Shown in pieces: positions 1 to 6,034 of a stretch of 12,525 nt of DNA. The notes beneath the pieces are model-generated. The model saw only the letters and a list, made by a program, of their open reading frames with translations, did not search any database and was not told where the DNA came from. The stretch covers positions 1 through 12,525 of the forward strand of contig FR878646.1 of the NCBI GenBank assembly GCA_000434535.1. Direction: 5' to 3'. Each line of letters starts with the position of its first letter. Position 1 is the stretch's first letter. The DNA is from Collinsella sp. CAG:166. GTDB taxonomy: Bacteria > Actinomycetota > Coriobacteriia > Coriobacteriales > Coriobacteriaceae. The position numbers and the translations under genes are program-made.

Positions 1-41
1 CGCCCGAGCAGCACGTACGCTGCTCGGGCGCCTCTTTATTT
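1..41 (+). terminator. Hairpin at left edge, probable intrinsic terminator
   Basis: Positions 1-12 and 19-30 form a perfect 12-bp GC-rich stem around a 6-nt loop (13-18). On the plus strand the stem is followed by a T-rich stretch (31-41) that is interrupted by other bases, so it may terminate a plus-strand gene lying left of the window. It could equally serve the minus strand, but the bases that would show its T-tract lie outside the window. Confidence 0.5.
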
Positions 42-110
42 CGGCAGATGCCATAAGATGCCACGACGGCCCCGGCTGCAGGACCGATAGAGCAACGGGT
101 GCCGGCATGC

Positions 111-139
111 AAAAGGGCGCTGACCTTCGTCAACGCCCT
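111..139 (-). terminator. Probable intrinsic terminator after argR
   Basis: Read on the minus strand, AGGGCG (139-134) pairs with CGCCCT (119-114). Inside it, after one mismatch, a further 4-bp stem closes a 4-nt loop (125-128). The stem runs straight into a short T-run (114-111). It lies about 50 bases past the argR stop codon. The T-tract is short, so efficiency is uncertain. A smaller 5-bp hairpin (164-168 with 176-180) sits between it and argR and lacks a T-tract. Confidence 0.55.
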
Positions 140-189
140 CGGCAATTACCTATAGCGACAATCGGCACAGCAGCAGTGCCACGCATCCC

Positions 190-627
190 CTACTTGTGAG
201 AGTTACTCAGCTTGTTGATGAGCGCCTCAAGGCGTTCGCCGTCCTCGGCCGTCTGCGCAATGACTAAGATCGTGTCGTTGCCGGCAAGCGAGCCGAGCAC
301 GTCGGGCAGCTCCGCAGCATCGACAGCTGCGGCAATACCAGAAGCCGTACCGGGCTGCGCCTTGATCATAACCAGATTATCGGTGCGCAGTACGCCGGTA
401 ACCAACTCGGAAACCATGCGCTGCAGATGCAGGTCCTCGGCAAGGACATAAATGCCCTCGGGGAGCTTACGCAGTCCCATGTCCGCGATATCACGCGAAA
501 CGGTCGCCTGCGTGCAATCGAAACCCATGGCGCGAAGCTCGTCTACCAAAACGCGCTGCGTGCGTACGTCCTTATTGCGAACAATATCTCTGATGGCATC
601 CTGGCGCCCATTGCGTTTTTTGGCCAT
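190..627 (-). CDS. argR: Arginine repressor ArgR
   Basis: ArgR is an arginine-sensing DNA-binding regulator that represses arginine biosynthesis and in many bacteria also controls arginine catabolism. The 145-residue product has the usual family length. Its N-terminal winged helix-turn-helix carries the recognition segment TQATVSRDI (residues 39-47) followed by GLRK. The C-terminal oligomerisation and arginine-binding domain shows GTASGIAAAVD (93-103) and the GSLAGNDTI strand-turn (112-120). I chose the ATG at 627 because it has a GAGG ribosome-binding site six bases upstream; an in-frame TTG at 660 has no such site. The gene follows the glycosyltransferase-like gene after a 124-bp AT-rich spacer with a candidate promoter and ARG-box-like sites, so it is probably transcribed on its own and may autoregulate. 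No arginine metabolism genes are visible here, so its targets cannot be read from this window. Confidence 0.95.
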   Translation of the reverse strand: MAKKRNGRQDAIRDIVRNKDVRTQRVLVDELRAMGFDCTQATVSRDIADMGLRKLPEGIYVLAEDLHLQRMVSELVTGVLRTDNLVMIKAQPGTASGIAAAVDAAELPDVLGSLAGNDTILVIAQTAEDGERLEALINKLSNSHK

Positions 628-658
628 ACAAAACCTCACTCCAAAAGATAGTGGAGAC

Positions 659-673
659 AATCACTTAGTGATT
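659..673. promoter_or_regulatory. Perfect 7-bp inverted repeat, candidate operator
   Basis: AATCACT and AGTGATT flank a single central base. The palindrome lies 32 bases before the argR start codon, close to where transcription from the candidate promoter at 678-707 would begin. This suits a repressor site, but the binding protein is unknown. Confidence 0.4.
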
Positions 674-686
674 GAATAGTTTAGCG
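673..686. promoter_or_regulatory. ARG-box-like site, promoter-proximal
   Basis: On the minus strand the 14-mer ends in TATTCA and matches 9 of 14 positions of the model TGAATAATTATTCA. It overlaps the candidate -10 element of argR. The match is concentrated in one half-site, so it is only suggestive. Confidence 0.3.
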
Positions 687-707
687 CTATTTGAAGGTTT
701 TAGTGAA
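678..707 (-). promoter_or_regulatory. Candidate sigma-70-type promoter of argR
   Basis: On the minus strand, TTCACT (707-702) and TAAACT (683-678) are separated by 18 bases. Each matches four of six consensus positions. It lies in the AT-rich gap before argR, and the implied start point is about 45 bases upstream of the argR start codon. The prediction is by eye only. Confidence 0.4.
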
Positions 708-717
708 TAAGAACGCA
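704..717. promoter_or_regulatory. ARG-box-like site, promoter-distal
   Basis: The minus-strand 14-mer TGCGTTCTTATTCA matches 10 of 14 positions of the model TGAATAATTATTCA. It overlaps the candidate -35 element of argR and lies 31 bp, about three helical turns, from the second site at 673-686. Arginine repressors often bind paired boxes near their own gene, which makes autoregulation plausible. Confidence 0.35.
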
Positions 718-751
718 TTTCGAAACAATTCCATGCAATTTATTTCGAAAA

Positions 752-1837
752 TCACGCTACTAGACAGTCCTGACGCCCGAACGATTGAAAAAAGGCCGCC
801 AGATGCGTATACAACGCACACCGCATAGGCTTGGCACTAGCTATCGAACCATAGAGCAGACCTAAGCCCCGATGATTGCCTTTAAGAGCCGCAACCATCT
901 GACGGGTACGCTGCGCTTCGAGCATATCATGCAAACGGGCCGAACGCTCTATTGAAGACACCCCATGGGGGCTCAGACACAAATTTTCGATGCAGGCAAC
1001 CAGGCCGGCGTAGTAATACCGCTGGCAGACCAGCTTCAACTGATCGCCACCGCCCGCGACGGCAAGCGAGTCGGCAAGCCTGTCGAGCGCCCCGATATCA
1101 TCAGAAAGCCTGGCAAACATCGTGGGGTCAAACGTCTCCGTAATCGACGGCGCCACTGCATGAAAACGGGCACGGCCACATCCCGAAACGCGCTTTGCCT
1201 GCGAAAGCGCAAACGTCAAAAAAGACACCGTGCGAAACGCATCGCCATGCGCAAGGCACGCCTCAAAGAGGGCGCGATCATACAGCACGCCAGAGGTCTG
1301 TCGGATTAAACCACAGGAAACCAATTGGGTCAGGCAAGCCGCCCGGTCCTCATCTTCAGAAACGGATGTCGCGTCCAAAACTCGGGAATGACGTTCGCGG
1401 TGAACATCGTAGCGATCGAGCGAAACAGAGGGAAACACGATGTCAGCAGAAGCGTCGCAGGAGCTTTCGACCATCTGCGAAAGGGACTGCGGTGCAAACC
1501 ACTCATTGGCATTCATCGCAATGATCTGGGAGCCGCGCGAAGCCGCAAAGCCGGCACGCAGGCAGGCGCCAGGCGCTGGGTCCTCAACATCAATCAAATC
1601 AATATGGATGTCCCTGTCGGCGGCAACTTCGAGCGAATGGTGCACACCAGCTACCACGCCGCGGCAAACGACGACAATTTGCAAATCGTAGAGGTCTTGG
1701 TTCTGGATGCTCTCGAGAGCGCGCATCGTATAACTGGGCGAACCCTCAACAATCAGGATCACCGAAAGTCGCGGATGCGAACCACGTCGAACCAAGTTTT
1801 CCGTCCTCTCGACAGCTAGTAACAAACTGTCGTTCAT
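752..1837 (-). CDS. Degenerate family-2 glycosyltransferase-like protein
   Basis: The 361-residue product resembles GT-A fold family 2 glycosyltransferases, which use nucleotide sugars to build cell-surface glycans. PRLSVILIVEGSPSYTMRAL (22-41) matches the first strand and helix, QIVVV (53-57) the second strand, and MNANEWFAPQSLSQMV (108-123) aligns with the region that normally holds the DxD metal and sugar-nucleotide site. Here the acidic DxD residues are replaced by N-A-N, and the usual DDGS after the second strand is CRG. AVAPSITETFD (227-237) recalls the RPGSIT segment of bacterial family-2 enzymes. No signal peptide or clear transmembrane segment is visible. It may be non-catalytic or a divergent enzyme with a different acceptor. 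I prefer the ATG at 1837 to an in-frame TTG at 1852 because of the GGGG-type site upstream of the ATG, although that site is weak. The 119-bp gap after truA and the lack of a clear terminator leave its transcription unsettled. Confidence 0.75.
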   Translation of the reverse strand: MNDSLLLAVERTENLVRRGSHPRLSVILIVEGSPSYTMRALESIQNQDLYDLQIVVVCRGVVAGVHHSLEVAADRDIHIDLIDVEDPAPGACLRAGFAASRGSQIIAMNANEWFAPQSLSQMVESSCDASADIVFPSVSLDRYDVHRERHSRVLDATSVSEDEDRAACLTQLVSCGLIRQTSGVLYDRALFEACLAHGDAFRTVSFLTFALSQAKRVSGCGRARFHAVAPSITETFDPTMFARLSDDIGALDRLADSLAVAGGGDQLKLVCQRYYYAGLVACIENLCLSPHGVSSIERSARLHDMLEAQRTRQMVAALKGNHRGLGLLYGSIASAKPMRCALYTHLAAFFQSFGRQDCLVA

Positions 1838-1857
1838 GGTACACCCCGTCAATTAAT

Positions 1858-1873
1858 GCGGGCGGTCGCCCGC
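1858..1873. promoter_or_regulatory. GC-rich hairpin before the glycosyltransferase-like gene
   Basis: GCGGGC (1858-1863) and GCCCGC (1868-1873) form a 6-bp stem with a 4-nt loop, 20 bases before the ATG at 1837. On the minus strand it is followed by ATTAATT, not a T-tract, so it is a poor terminator. It may affect translation initiation of the downstream gene or weakly stop read-through from truA. Confidence 0.3.
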
Positions 1874-1956
1874 CGCGATGCACGTCAAGAACAGATGTTG
1901 CACACGCCCCGCCCACAGGCGCCGCACACAAAGATCACCGTCAGACAGCCACTTCC

Positions 1957-2781
1957 CTAATCGAGCACCACAAGCTCGGTGGGGTCGTAGTCCACACCCA
2001 TAAAAGTAAGACCGCATGCGGGCGCCGTAGGACCAGCAGCGGAGCGATCGCAGGCATCAATTACCTCGCGCATCCACTCGGGATCGCGGCGATGCATGCC
2101 GATCTCAACAAGGGTGCCCACAATGGTTCGCACCATCGAATGCAAAAACGCATTGCCCTCGATGGTAAACGTGAGGATGTCCTCGCCAAAGGCGACCTCA
2201 TGGCCAAACTCGGCACGCATTACGCAGCGGTGCGTAGGTTTGCCCACGGCAGAGGCGACCTTGCAAAAGCTCTTAAAGTCCTGCTCGCCCAAAAGCATAG
2301 GGCAGGCGGCCGCCATCGCATCGACGTCGAGGGGATAGCGATGCCACCACACGGCACCGCGGGACAGCACGGGGCGCGCATCTCGATCGGCAATACGGTA
2401 CGTATACGTACGGGAACGCGCGTCAAAACGTGCAGAAAAGCCTTTACGGGCCTTGTAGACCTCGTTGATGGCGATATCTTTGGGCAGCAGGGCATCCATA
2501 GCCCGCAGCCACCTACGGCGCGTAAACGCGAGCTCAGCGTCCGTTACGGGCACGCTGATGTACTGAGCCACGGCATGCACTCCGGCATCGGTACGACCCG
2601 CGCACGTCAGATCGATCGGACGGCGAAGCAGCGTCTCGATGGCTCGACGCAGCTCACCCGCAACCGTCGTCTGTCCCGGCTGCTCGGCAAATCCGCTATA
2701 CGACGAGCCATCATAGGCCACGCGAAATACGAGCGTGGCGTCAAGCTCGGAAATCGAATTGAAATCAGACGGCGCAGTCAT
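1957..2781 (-). CDS. truA: tRNA pseudouridine synthase A
   Basis: TruA isomerises uridines 38, 39 and 40 in the anticodon stem-loop of many tRNAs to pseudouridine, using no cofactor. The 274-residue protein is of normal length. FRVAYDGSSYSGF (19-31) is the typical N-terminal strand, and AGRTDAGVHA (61-70) contains the catalytic aspartate D65. FDARSRTYTYRI (119-130) and AFLHSMVRTIVGTLVEIG (211-228) are further conserved segments. The ATG at 2781 has a GGGAG ribosome-binding site five bases upstream and is preferred to an in-frame TTG at 2796. The gene follows rplQ, a common arrangement in Gram-positive bacteria and actinobacteria. A strong terminator lies between them, and the 35 bases left after its T-tract show no convincing promoter, so expression may depend on read-through. 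Confidence 0.97.
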   Translation of the reverse strand: MTAPSDFNSISELDATLVFRVAYDGSSYSGFAEQPGQTTVAGELRRAIETLLRRPIDLTCAGRTDAGVHAVAQYISVPVTDAELAFTRRRWLRAMDALLPKDIAINEVYKARKGFSARFDARSRTYTYRIADRDARPVLSRGAVWWHRYPLDVDAMAAACPMLLGEQDFKSFCKVASAVGKPTHRCVMRAEFGHEVAFGEDILTFTIEGNAFLHSMVRTIVGTLVEIGMHRRDPEWMREVIDACDRSAAGPTAPACGLTFMGVDYDPTELVVLD

Positions 2782-2816
2782 GGGCGCTCCCAACAAACAA
2801 GTAACGGTATCGCGAC

Positions 2817-2848
2817 AAAAAAAAGAGGGGTACGCGAACGTACCCCTC
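2817..2848 (-). terminator. Intrinsic terminator of the alpha operon
   Basis: Read on the minus strand, GAGGGGTACG (2848-2839) pairs perfectly with CGTACCCCTC (2834-2825) around a TTCG loop. The stem is followed at once by eight T residues (2824-2817). It begins 26 bases after the rplQ stop codon, so it ends the ribosomal protein transcript before truA. Confidence 0.93.
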
Positions 2849-2874
2849 GAATATAGCCTATGCAGACGGAATGT

Positions 2875-3342
2875 CTACTCAGCGGTCTCCTCAGCAGGAG
2901 CCTCCTCGACGGCCTCGACCTTCTTAGGAGCAGCGGCCTTCTTGGGGGCCGGAGCAGCCTTCTTGGCCTTAGGCGTGCAAGGCTCGGTGACGAGCTCCAT
3001 GATAACGATGGGAGCGTTGTCGCCCTTGCGGTTACCGAGCTTCATGATGCGGGTGTAACCGCCGTTGCGGTCCTGCCACATGCCCTGGGCAGCCTTGTCG
3101 AAGATCTCGGCAACGAGCTGCTTATCGCCGAGCTTGGCGATAGCCAGACGACGAGAGTGCAGGTCGCCCTTCTTGGCCCAGGTGATGATCGGATCGACGA
3201 CCGAACGCAGCGCCTTAGCACGGGTCTCGGTGGTCTTGATGCGGTCGTTCTCGAAGAGGGCCTTAGCAAGGCTCTTCTTCATGGCCTTGGTGTGGCTCGC
3301 ATCGGTGCCGAGCTTCAGGCCCTTCTTAACGTTGTGACGCAT
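2875..3342 (-). CDS. rplQ: 50S ribosomal protein L17
   Basis: L17 is a large-subunit protein near the peptide exit tunnel. The core (residues 1 to about 120) begins MRHNVKKGLKLGTDASHTKA, the classical family start, and contains TTETRAKALR (37-46) and MKLGNRKGDNAPIVIMELV (100-118). After the core, residues 122-155 form a low-complexity tail, first Lys/Ala/Pro-rich (PKAKKAAPAPKK) and then acidic (EAVEEAPAEETAE). This makes the 155-residue protein longer than the roughly 115-130 residues of most L17 proteins; extended L17 forms are known in actinobacteria. The ATG has a GAGGAG site ten bases upstream. It is the last ribosomal gene before the terminator at 2817-2848 and follows rpoA by 30 bases, as in a typical alpha operon. 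Confidence 0.97.
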   Translation of the reverse strand: MRHNVKKGLKLGTDASHTKAMKKSLAKALFENDRIKTTETRAKALRSVVDPIITWAKKGDLHSRRLAIAKLGDKQLVAEIFDKAAQGMWQDRNGGYTRIMKLGNRKGDNAPIVIMELVTEPCTPKAKKAAPAPKKAAAPKKVEAVEEAPAEETAE

Positions 3343-3372
3343 GGTCTAGTTTCTCCTCAAATATGCGAAGCA

Positions 3373-4314
3373 TTAAGCCTTCAGGCTCAGGCCCATGGAC
3401 TCAAGCTTGTCCTTCACTTCCTCGATCGACTTAACACCGAAGTTACGGATGTTGAGCAGATCGTTCTCCGAGAACTCAACGAGCTGACGGACCGAGTGAA
3501 TGCTGGCGCGCTTAAGGCAGTTGTAGGAACGGACGGAAAGGTCCAGATCCTCGATCTGCTTGTCCAGCTCGGCGTTGTCGTTGGTGACCTCGGGAGCGAA
3601 GATCGAAGCCTCCTCCTCGACCTCGGGGGTCTCGGCAAGGTTCATAAAGGCGGCCATATGCTGGTTGATGATATTGGCAGCCTGGACCACGGCGTCGCGC
3701 GGGGCGATGGAGCCGTTGGTCTCGATCTCGAGGACAAGGCGGTCGTAGTCGGTGTGCTGACCGACACGGCAAGCCTCAACGAGCTTGGCGCAACGGGAAA
3801 CCGGCGAGTACAGCGAGTCGACGTGGATCACACCGATGGGATCGTTGTCGCGCTTGTTGGCCTCGCCAGAAACATAGCCGCGGCCATAGCCGATGCGCAT
3901 GCTCATGGTGAGATGGCCACCCTCGGTGAGCGTAGCGATGTGCTGCTCGGGGTTGACCAGCTCAAACTCGGACGGAATAAAGAAGTCCGCACCGGTGACC
4001 TCGCAGGGGCCGTCAACCGAGATGGTGGCGGTCGCCTCGTCGGTCGTGCCGAGAGCCCTGAAGACAAGACCCTTGACATTCAGGACGATGTCGGTGACAT
4101 CCTCGACCATGTTAGGGATGGTCATGAACTCGTGCTGCGCACCATCGATCTGAATAGCCTCGACGGCGGCACCCTCGAGCGAGGACAGAAGAACGCGACG
4201 AAGGGAGTTACCCAGCGTATCGCCGTAGCCACGCTCGAGCGGCTCGACGGAGACACGAGCAGACGTCTCGTTGATCTCTTCGACCTGAACCTGAGGCCTA
4301 ATGAATTCTGACAT
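3373..4314 (-). CDS. rpoA: RNA polymerase alpha subunit
   Basis: Alpha dimerises to seed assembly of RNA polymerase, and its C-terminal domain contacts promoter UP elements and activators. The 313-residue protein has an N-terminal domain (about 1-227) with the conserved dimer segment GNSLRRVLLSSLEGAA (35-50). An acidic linker follows (about 228-250), then the C-terminal domain (about 253-313) with LDLSVRSYNCLKRA, where R262 corresponds to the DNA-contacting arginine R265 of the E. coli subunit. NFGVKSIEEVKDKL (291-304) is the helix-hairpin-helix part. The ATG has a GGAGG site six bases upstream. It lies 32 bases after rpsD and 30 before rplQ, so it is cotranscribed with the ribosomal genes, tying polymerase supply to ribosome synthesis. 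Confidence 0.99.
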   Translation of the reverse strand: MSEFIRPQVQVEEINETSARVSVEPLERGYGDTLGNSLRRVLLSSLEGAAVEAIQIDGAQHEFMTIPNMVEDVTDIVLNVKGLVFRALGTTDEATATISVDGPCEVTGADFFIPSEFELVNPEQHIATLTEGGHLTMSMRIGYGRGYVSGEANKRDNDPIGVIHVDSLYSPVSRCAKLVEACRVGQHTDYDRLVLEIETNGSIAPRDAVVQAANIINQHMAAFMNLAETPEVEEEASIFAPEVTNDNAELDKQIEDLDLSVRSYNCLKRASIHSVRQLVEFSENDLLNIRNFGVKSIEEVKDKLESMGLSLKA

Positions 4315-4346
4315 GTATTACCTCCAGCCTCAGCAGCCCGGATGGA

Positions 4347-4943
4347 CTACTTAGAGTAGAGCTCGACGATGAGCTGCTCGTTGATATCACCGCTGATCTG
4401 CTCACGCGTCGGCAGAGCGAGCACGTTACCAGACAGCTTCTCGATATCGACCTCGAGCCAGCCAGGGACCTCAAAGCGCTCGGAGGAAATCAGGGCCTCC
4501 TTGATGGGGAGGAGGTCACGGAACTTCTCGCCGACAGCGACGACATCGCCGGCCTTGACGCGGTAGGACGGGATGTCCACGCGCTTGCCGTTCACAGTGA
4601 AGTGACCATGACGGACGGACTGACGAGCCTCTTTGCGGGTGCGGGCGAAGCCAAGACGGAAGACGACGTTGTCGAGGCGAGACTCAAGGATGATCATGAG
4701 GTTCTCACCGGTGACGCCGTTCATCTTGCGGGCCTTGTTGAAGTAGCCGTGGAACTGCTTCTCCAGAACGCCATAGATGAACTTGACCTTCTGCTTCTCG
4801 CGCAGCTGCATGCCGTACTCAGATTCCTTGCGACGGCGCTTGGGCTGACGGATAGATTCCTTCTTGCTGCTGTAACCGAGCTCAGCGGGATCGATCCCGA
4901 GCTGACGGCAGCGCTTAAGAACAGGAGTCCTGTCGATTGCCAT
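4347..4943 (-). CDS. rpsD: 30S ribosomal protein S4
   Basis: S4 is a primary 16S rRNA-binding protein that nucleates assembly of the 30S body, lies at the mRNA entry region and affects decoding accuracy. The 198-residue protein has the N-terminal rRNA-binding region and the S4 RNA-binding domain at about 88-147, including SRLDNVVFRLGFARTRKEAR (88-107) and VNGKRVDIPSYRVKAGD (117-133). Only one cysteine (C12) is near the N-terminus, so this is the zinc-free form. Its place between rpsK and rpoA matches the alpha operon of proteobacteria and actinobacteria; in Bacillus rpsD lies elsewhere. In E. coli S4 represses this operon at rpsM, but here the rpmJ-rpsM gap is only 14 bases, so the same regulatory site is not evident. 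The ribosome-binding site is a weak GAAAGGA about eleven bases before the ATG. Confidence 0.99.
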   Translation of the reverse strand: MAIDRTPVLKRCRQLGIDPAELGYSSKKESIRQPKRRRKESEYGMQLREKQKVKFIYGVLEKQFHGYFNKARKMNGVTGENLMIILESRLDNVVFRLGFARTRKEARQSVRHGHFTVNGKRVDIPSYRVKAGDVVAVGEKFRDLLPIKEALISSERFEVPGWLEVDIEKLSGNVLALPTREQISGDINEQLIVELYSK

Positions 4944-4962
4944 ATTGATACGATCCTTTCAG

Positions 4963-5367
4963 TTACACGCGGCGACGCTTCTTGGGGCGGCAGCCGTTGT
5001 GCGGAATGGGGGTCTTGTCCTGGATGCTCGAGACCTCGAGGCCAGCAGCCTGGAGGGAGCGGATGGCGGTCTCACGACCGGAGCCGGGGCCCTTGACGAA
5101 GACGGAAACCTTCTTCATACCGTGCTCCATGGCCTGCTTGGCAGCAGCCTCGGCAGCCATCTGGGCAGCGAACGGCGTGGACTTACGGGAGCCCTTGAAG
5201 CCCACCTGGCCAGCCGACTTCCAGGAAATGACGTTGCCCTGGGGATCGGTGATCGAAACGATCGTGTTGTTGAACGTAGAACGAATGTGAGCCTGGCCCA
5301 CGGAAATGTTCTTACGGTCCGCGCGCTTCAGACGGGCAGCGCGAACGTTCTTCTTAGCAGTAGCCAT
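4963..5367 (-). CDS. rpsK: 30S ribosomal protein S11
   Basis: S11 sits on the 30S platform near the E site and helps position mRNA. The 134-residue product has the family core NNTIVSITDPQGNVISWKSA and the conserved C-terminal segments GPGSGRETAIRSLQAAGLEV and DKTPIPHNGCRPKKRRRV. The ATG at 5367 has an AAGGAG site that overlaps the rpsM stop codon (TAAGGAG), with a 14-base gap between the genes. That layout suits translational coupling to rpsM. The length and basic N-terminal extension are normal for the family. Confidence 0.99.
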   Translation of the reverse strand: MATAKKNVRAARLKRADRKNISVGQAHIRSTFNNTIVSITDPQGNVISWKSAGQVGFKGSRKSTPFAAQMAAEAAAKQAMEHGMKKVSVFVKGPGSGRETAIRSLQAAGLEVSSIQDKTPIPHNGCRPKKRRRV

Positions 5368-5381
5368 CTATCTAGCGCTCC

Positions 5382-5756
5382 TTATTTCTTCTTCTTAGCA
5401 CCGATCTGACGCTTCGGGCCCTTGCGGGTACGAGCGTTAGTGTGGGTGCGCTGGCCGCGGACCGGGAGGCCCTTGCGGTGACGAAGGCCGCGGTTGCAGC
5501 CGATGTCCATAAGGCGCTTGACGTTCTGGTTGCGCTCACGGCGGAGGTCGCCCTCAACCATGATCTGGTTCTTATCGATATAATCGCGGATGGCGTTAAC
5601 CTCATCCTCGGTGAGGTCCTTAACGCGCGTATCCACGTTAACGTTGCACTCGACGCAGATCTTCGTCGCAGTGGTGCGGCCGATGCCGTAAATGTAGGTC
5701 AGACCGATCTCAACGCGCTTCTCACGCGGGAGGTCGACACCATTAATACGGGCCAA
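5382..5756 (-). CDS. rpsM: 30S ribosomal protein S13 (TTG start)
   Basis: S13 is a 30S head protein that contacts the P-site tRNA and the 50S subunit. The 124-residue product begins MARINGVDLPREKRVEIGL, the usual family N-terminus, and ends with the lysine-rich tail KRQIGAKKKK. The middle contains YIYGIGRTTATKIC and GLRHRKGLPVRGQRTHTNAR, both standard. The start codon is TTG at 5756: no ATG or GTG fits the expected N-terminus, and a GAGGAG site (5763-5768) lies exactly six bases upstream. A TTG start may hold S13 translation below that of its neighbours or make it depend on rpmJ, which ends 14 bases upstream. Confidence 0.98.
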   Translation of the reverse strand: MARINGVDLPREKRVEIGLTYIYGIGRTTATKICVECNVNVDTRVKDLTEDEVNAIRDYIDKNQIMVEGDLRRERNQNVKRLMDIGCNRGLRHRKGLPVRGQRTHTNARTRKGPKRQIGAKKKK

Positions 5757-5762
5757 CGTAGT

Positions 5763-5768
5763 CTCCTC
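5763..5768 (-). promoter_or_regulatory. Ribosome-binding site fixing the TTG start of rpsM
   Basis: GAGGAG on the minus strand lies six bases before the TTG at 5756. It sits in the 14-base gap after the rpmJ stop codon and settles the choice of this unusual start. Confidence 0.85.
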
Positions 5769-5770
5769 TC

Positions 5771-5884
5771 TTAACCCTGACGCTGCTTATGACGGGGGTT
5801 CTCGCAAATGACGAGGACCTTGCCATGGCGCCTAATGATTTTGCACTTATCGCACATCTTCTTGACCGAAGGACGTACCTTCAT
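5771..5884 (-). CDS. rpmJ: 50S ribosomal protein L36
   Basis: L36 is the smallest large-subunit protein and stabilises 23S rRNA in the central region. The 37-residue product MKVRPSVKKMCDKCKIIRRH... carries the zinc-ribbon ligands C11, C14, C27 and H32, so this is the zinc-binding form. The reading frame was found by translating the minus strand from the ATG at 5884, which has an AAGGAAG site four bases upstream. It lies between infA and rpsM, its usual place. The 150-base spacer before it is long for this operon. Confidence 0.98.
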   Translation of the reverse strand: MKVRPSVKKMCDKCKIIRRHGKVLVICENPRHKQRQG

Positions 5885-6034
5885 CGTTCTTCCTTTCGGT
5901 AGCGCTCAAACTACTTCCCTACTATCTACTCGCCCAGCCGCAGGCGTTTAAAACTATGGCTGGTCTTCACACACAATCCGACCGTAGGTTGAGCTAAGCC
6001 TGCAGCCGGAAATGGAGTGCGTGTATGCGTGCCG
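5885..6034 (-). promoter_or_regulatory. Structured infA-rpmJ spacer, possible leader RNA
   Basis: The spacer is 150 bases, while the other gaps from rpmJ to rplQ are 14-32 bases. On the plus strand CCAGCC (5934-5939) pairs with GGCTGG (5958-5963), and GCAGGC (5940-5945) can pair with GCCTGC (5998-6003), which allows competing hairpins. An AT-rich stretch near 5946-5955 might be part of a promoter, but no convincing -35/-10 pair is seen. A leader controlling rpmJ-rpsM is possible. Confidence 0.35.

Noticed and set aside
1325..1819. Plus-strand open frame in the glycosyltransferase-like gene
   Set aside because: The minus-strand frame is longer, shows a fold-like pattern and keeps the direction of its neighbours.
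2092..2856. Plus-strand open frame of 254 codons
   Set aside because: It is antisense to truA and runs into the alpha operon terminator.
2860..4311. Long plus-strand open frame of 483 codons
   Set aside because: It lies opposite rplQ and rpoA, which are certain. Its Leu/Gly/Asp-rich protein reflects the antisense of biased codons.
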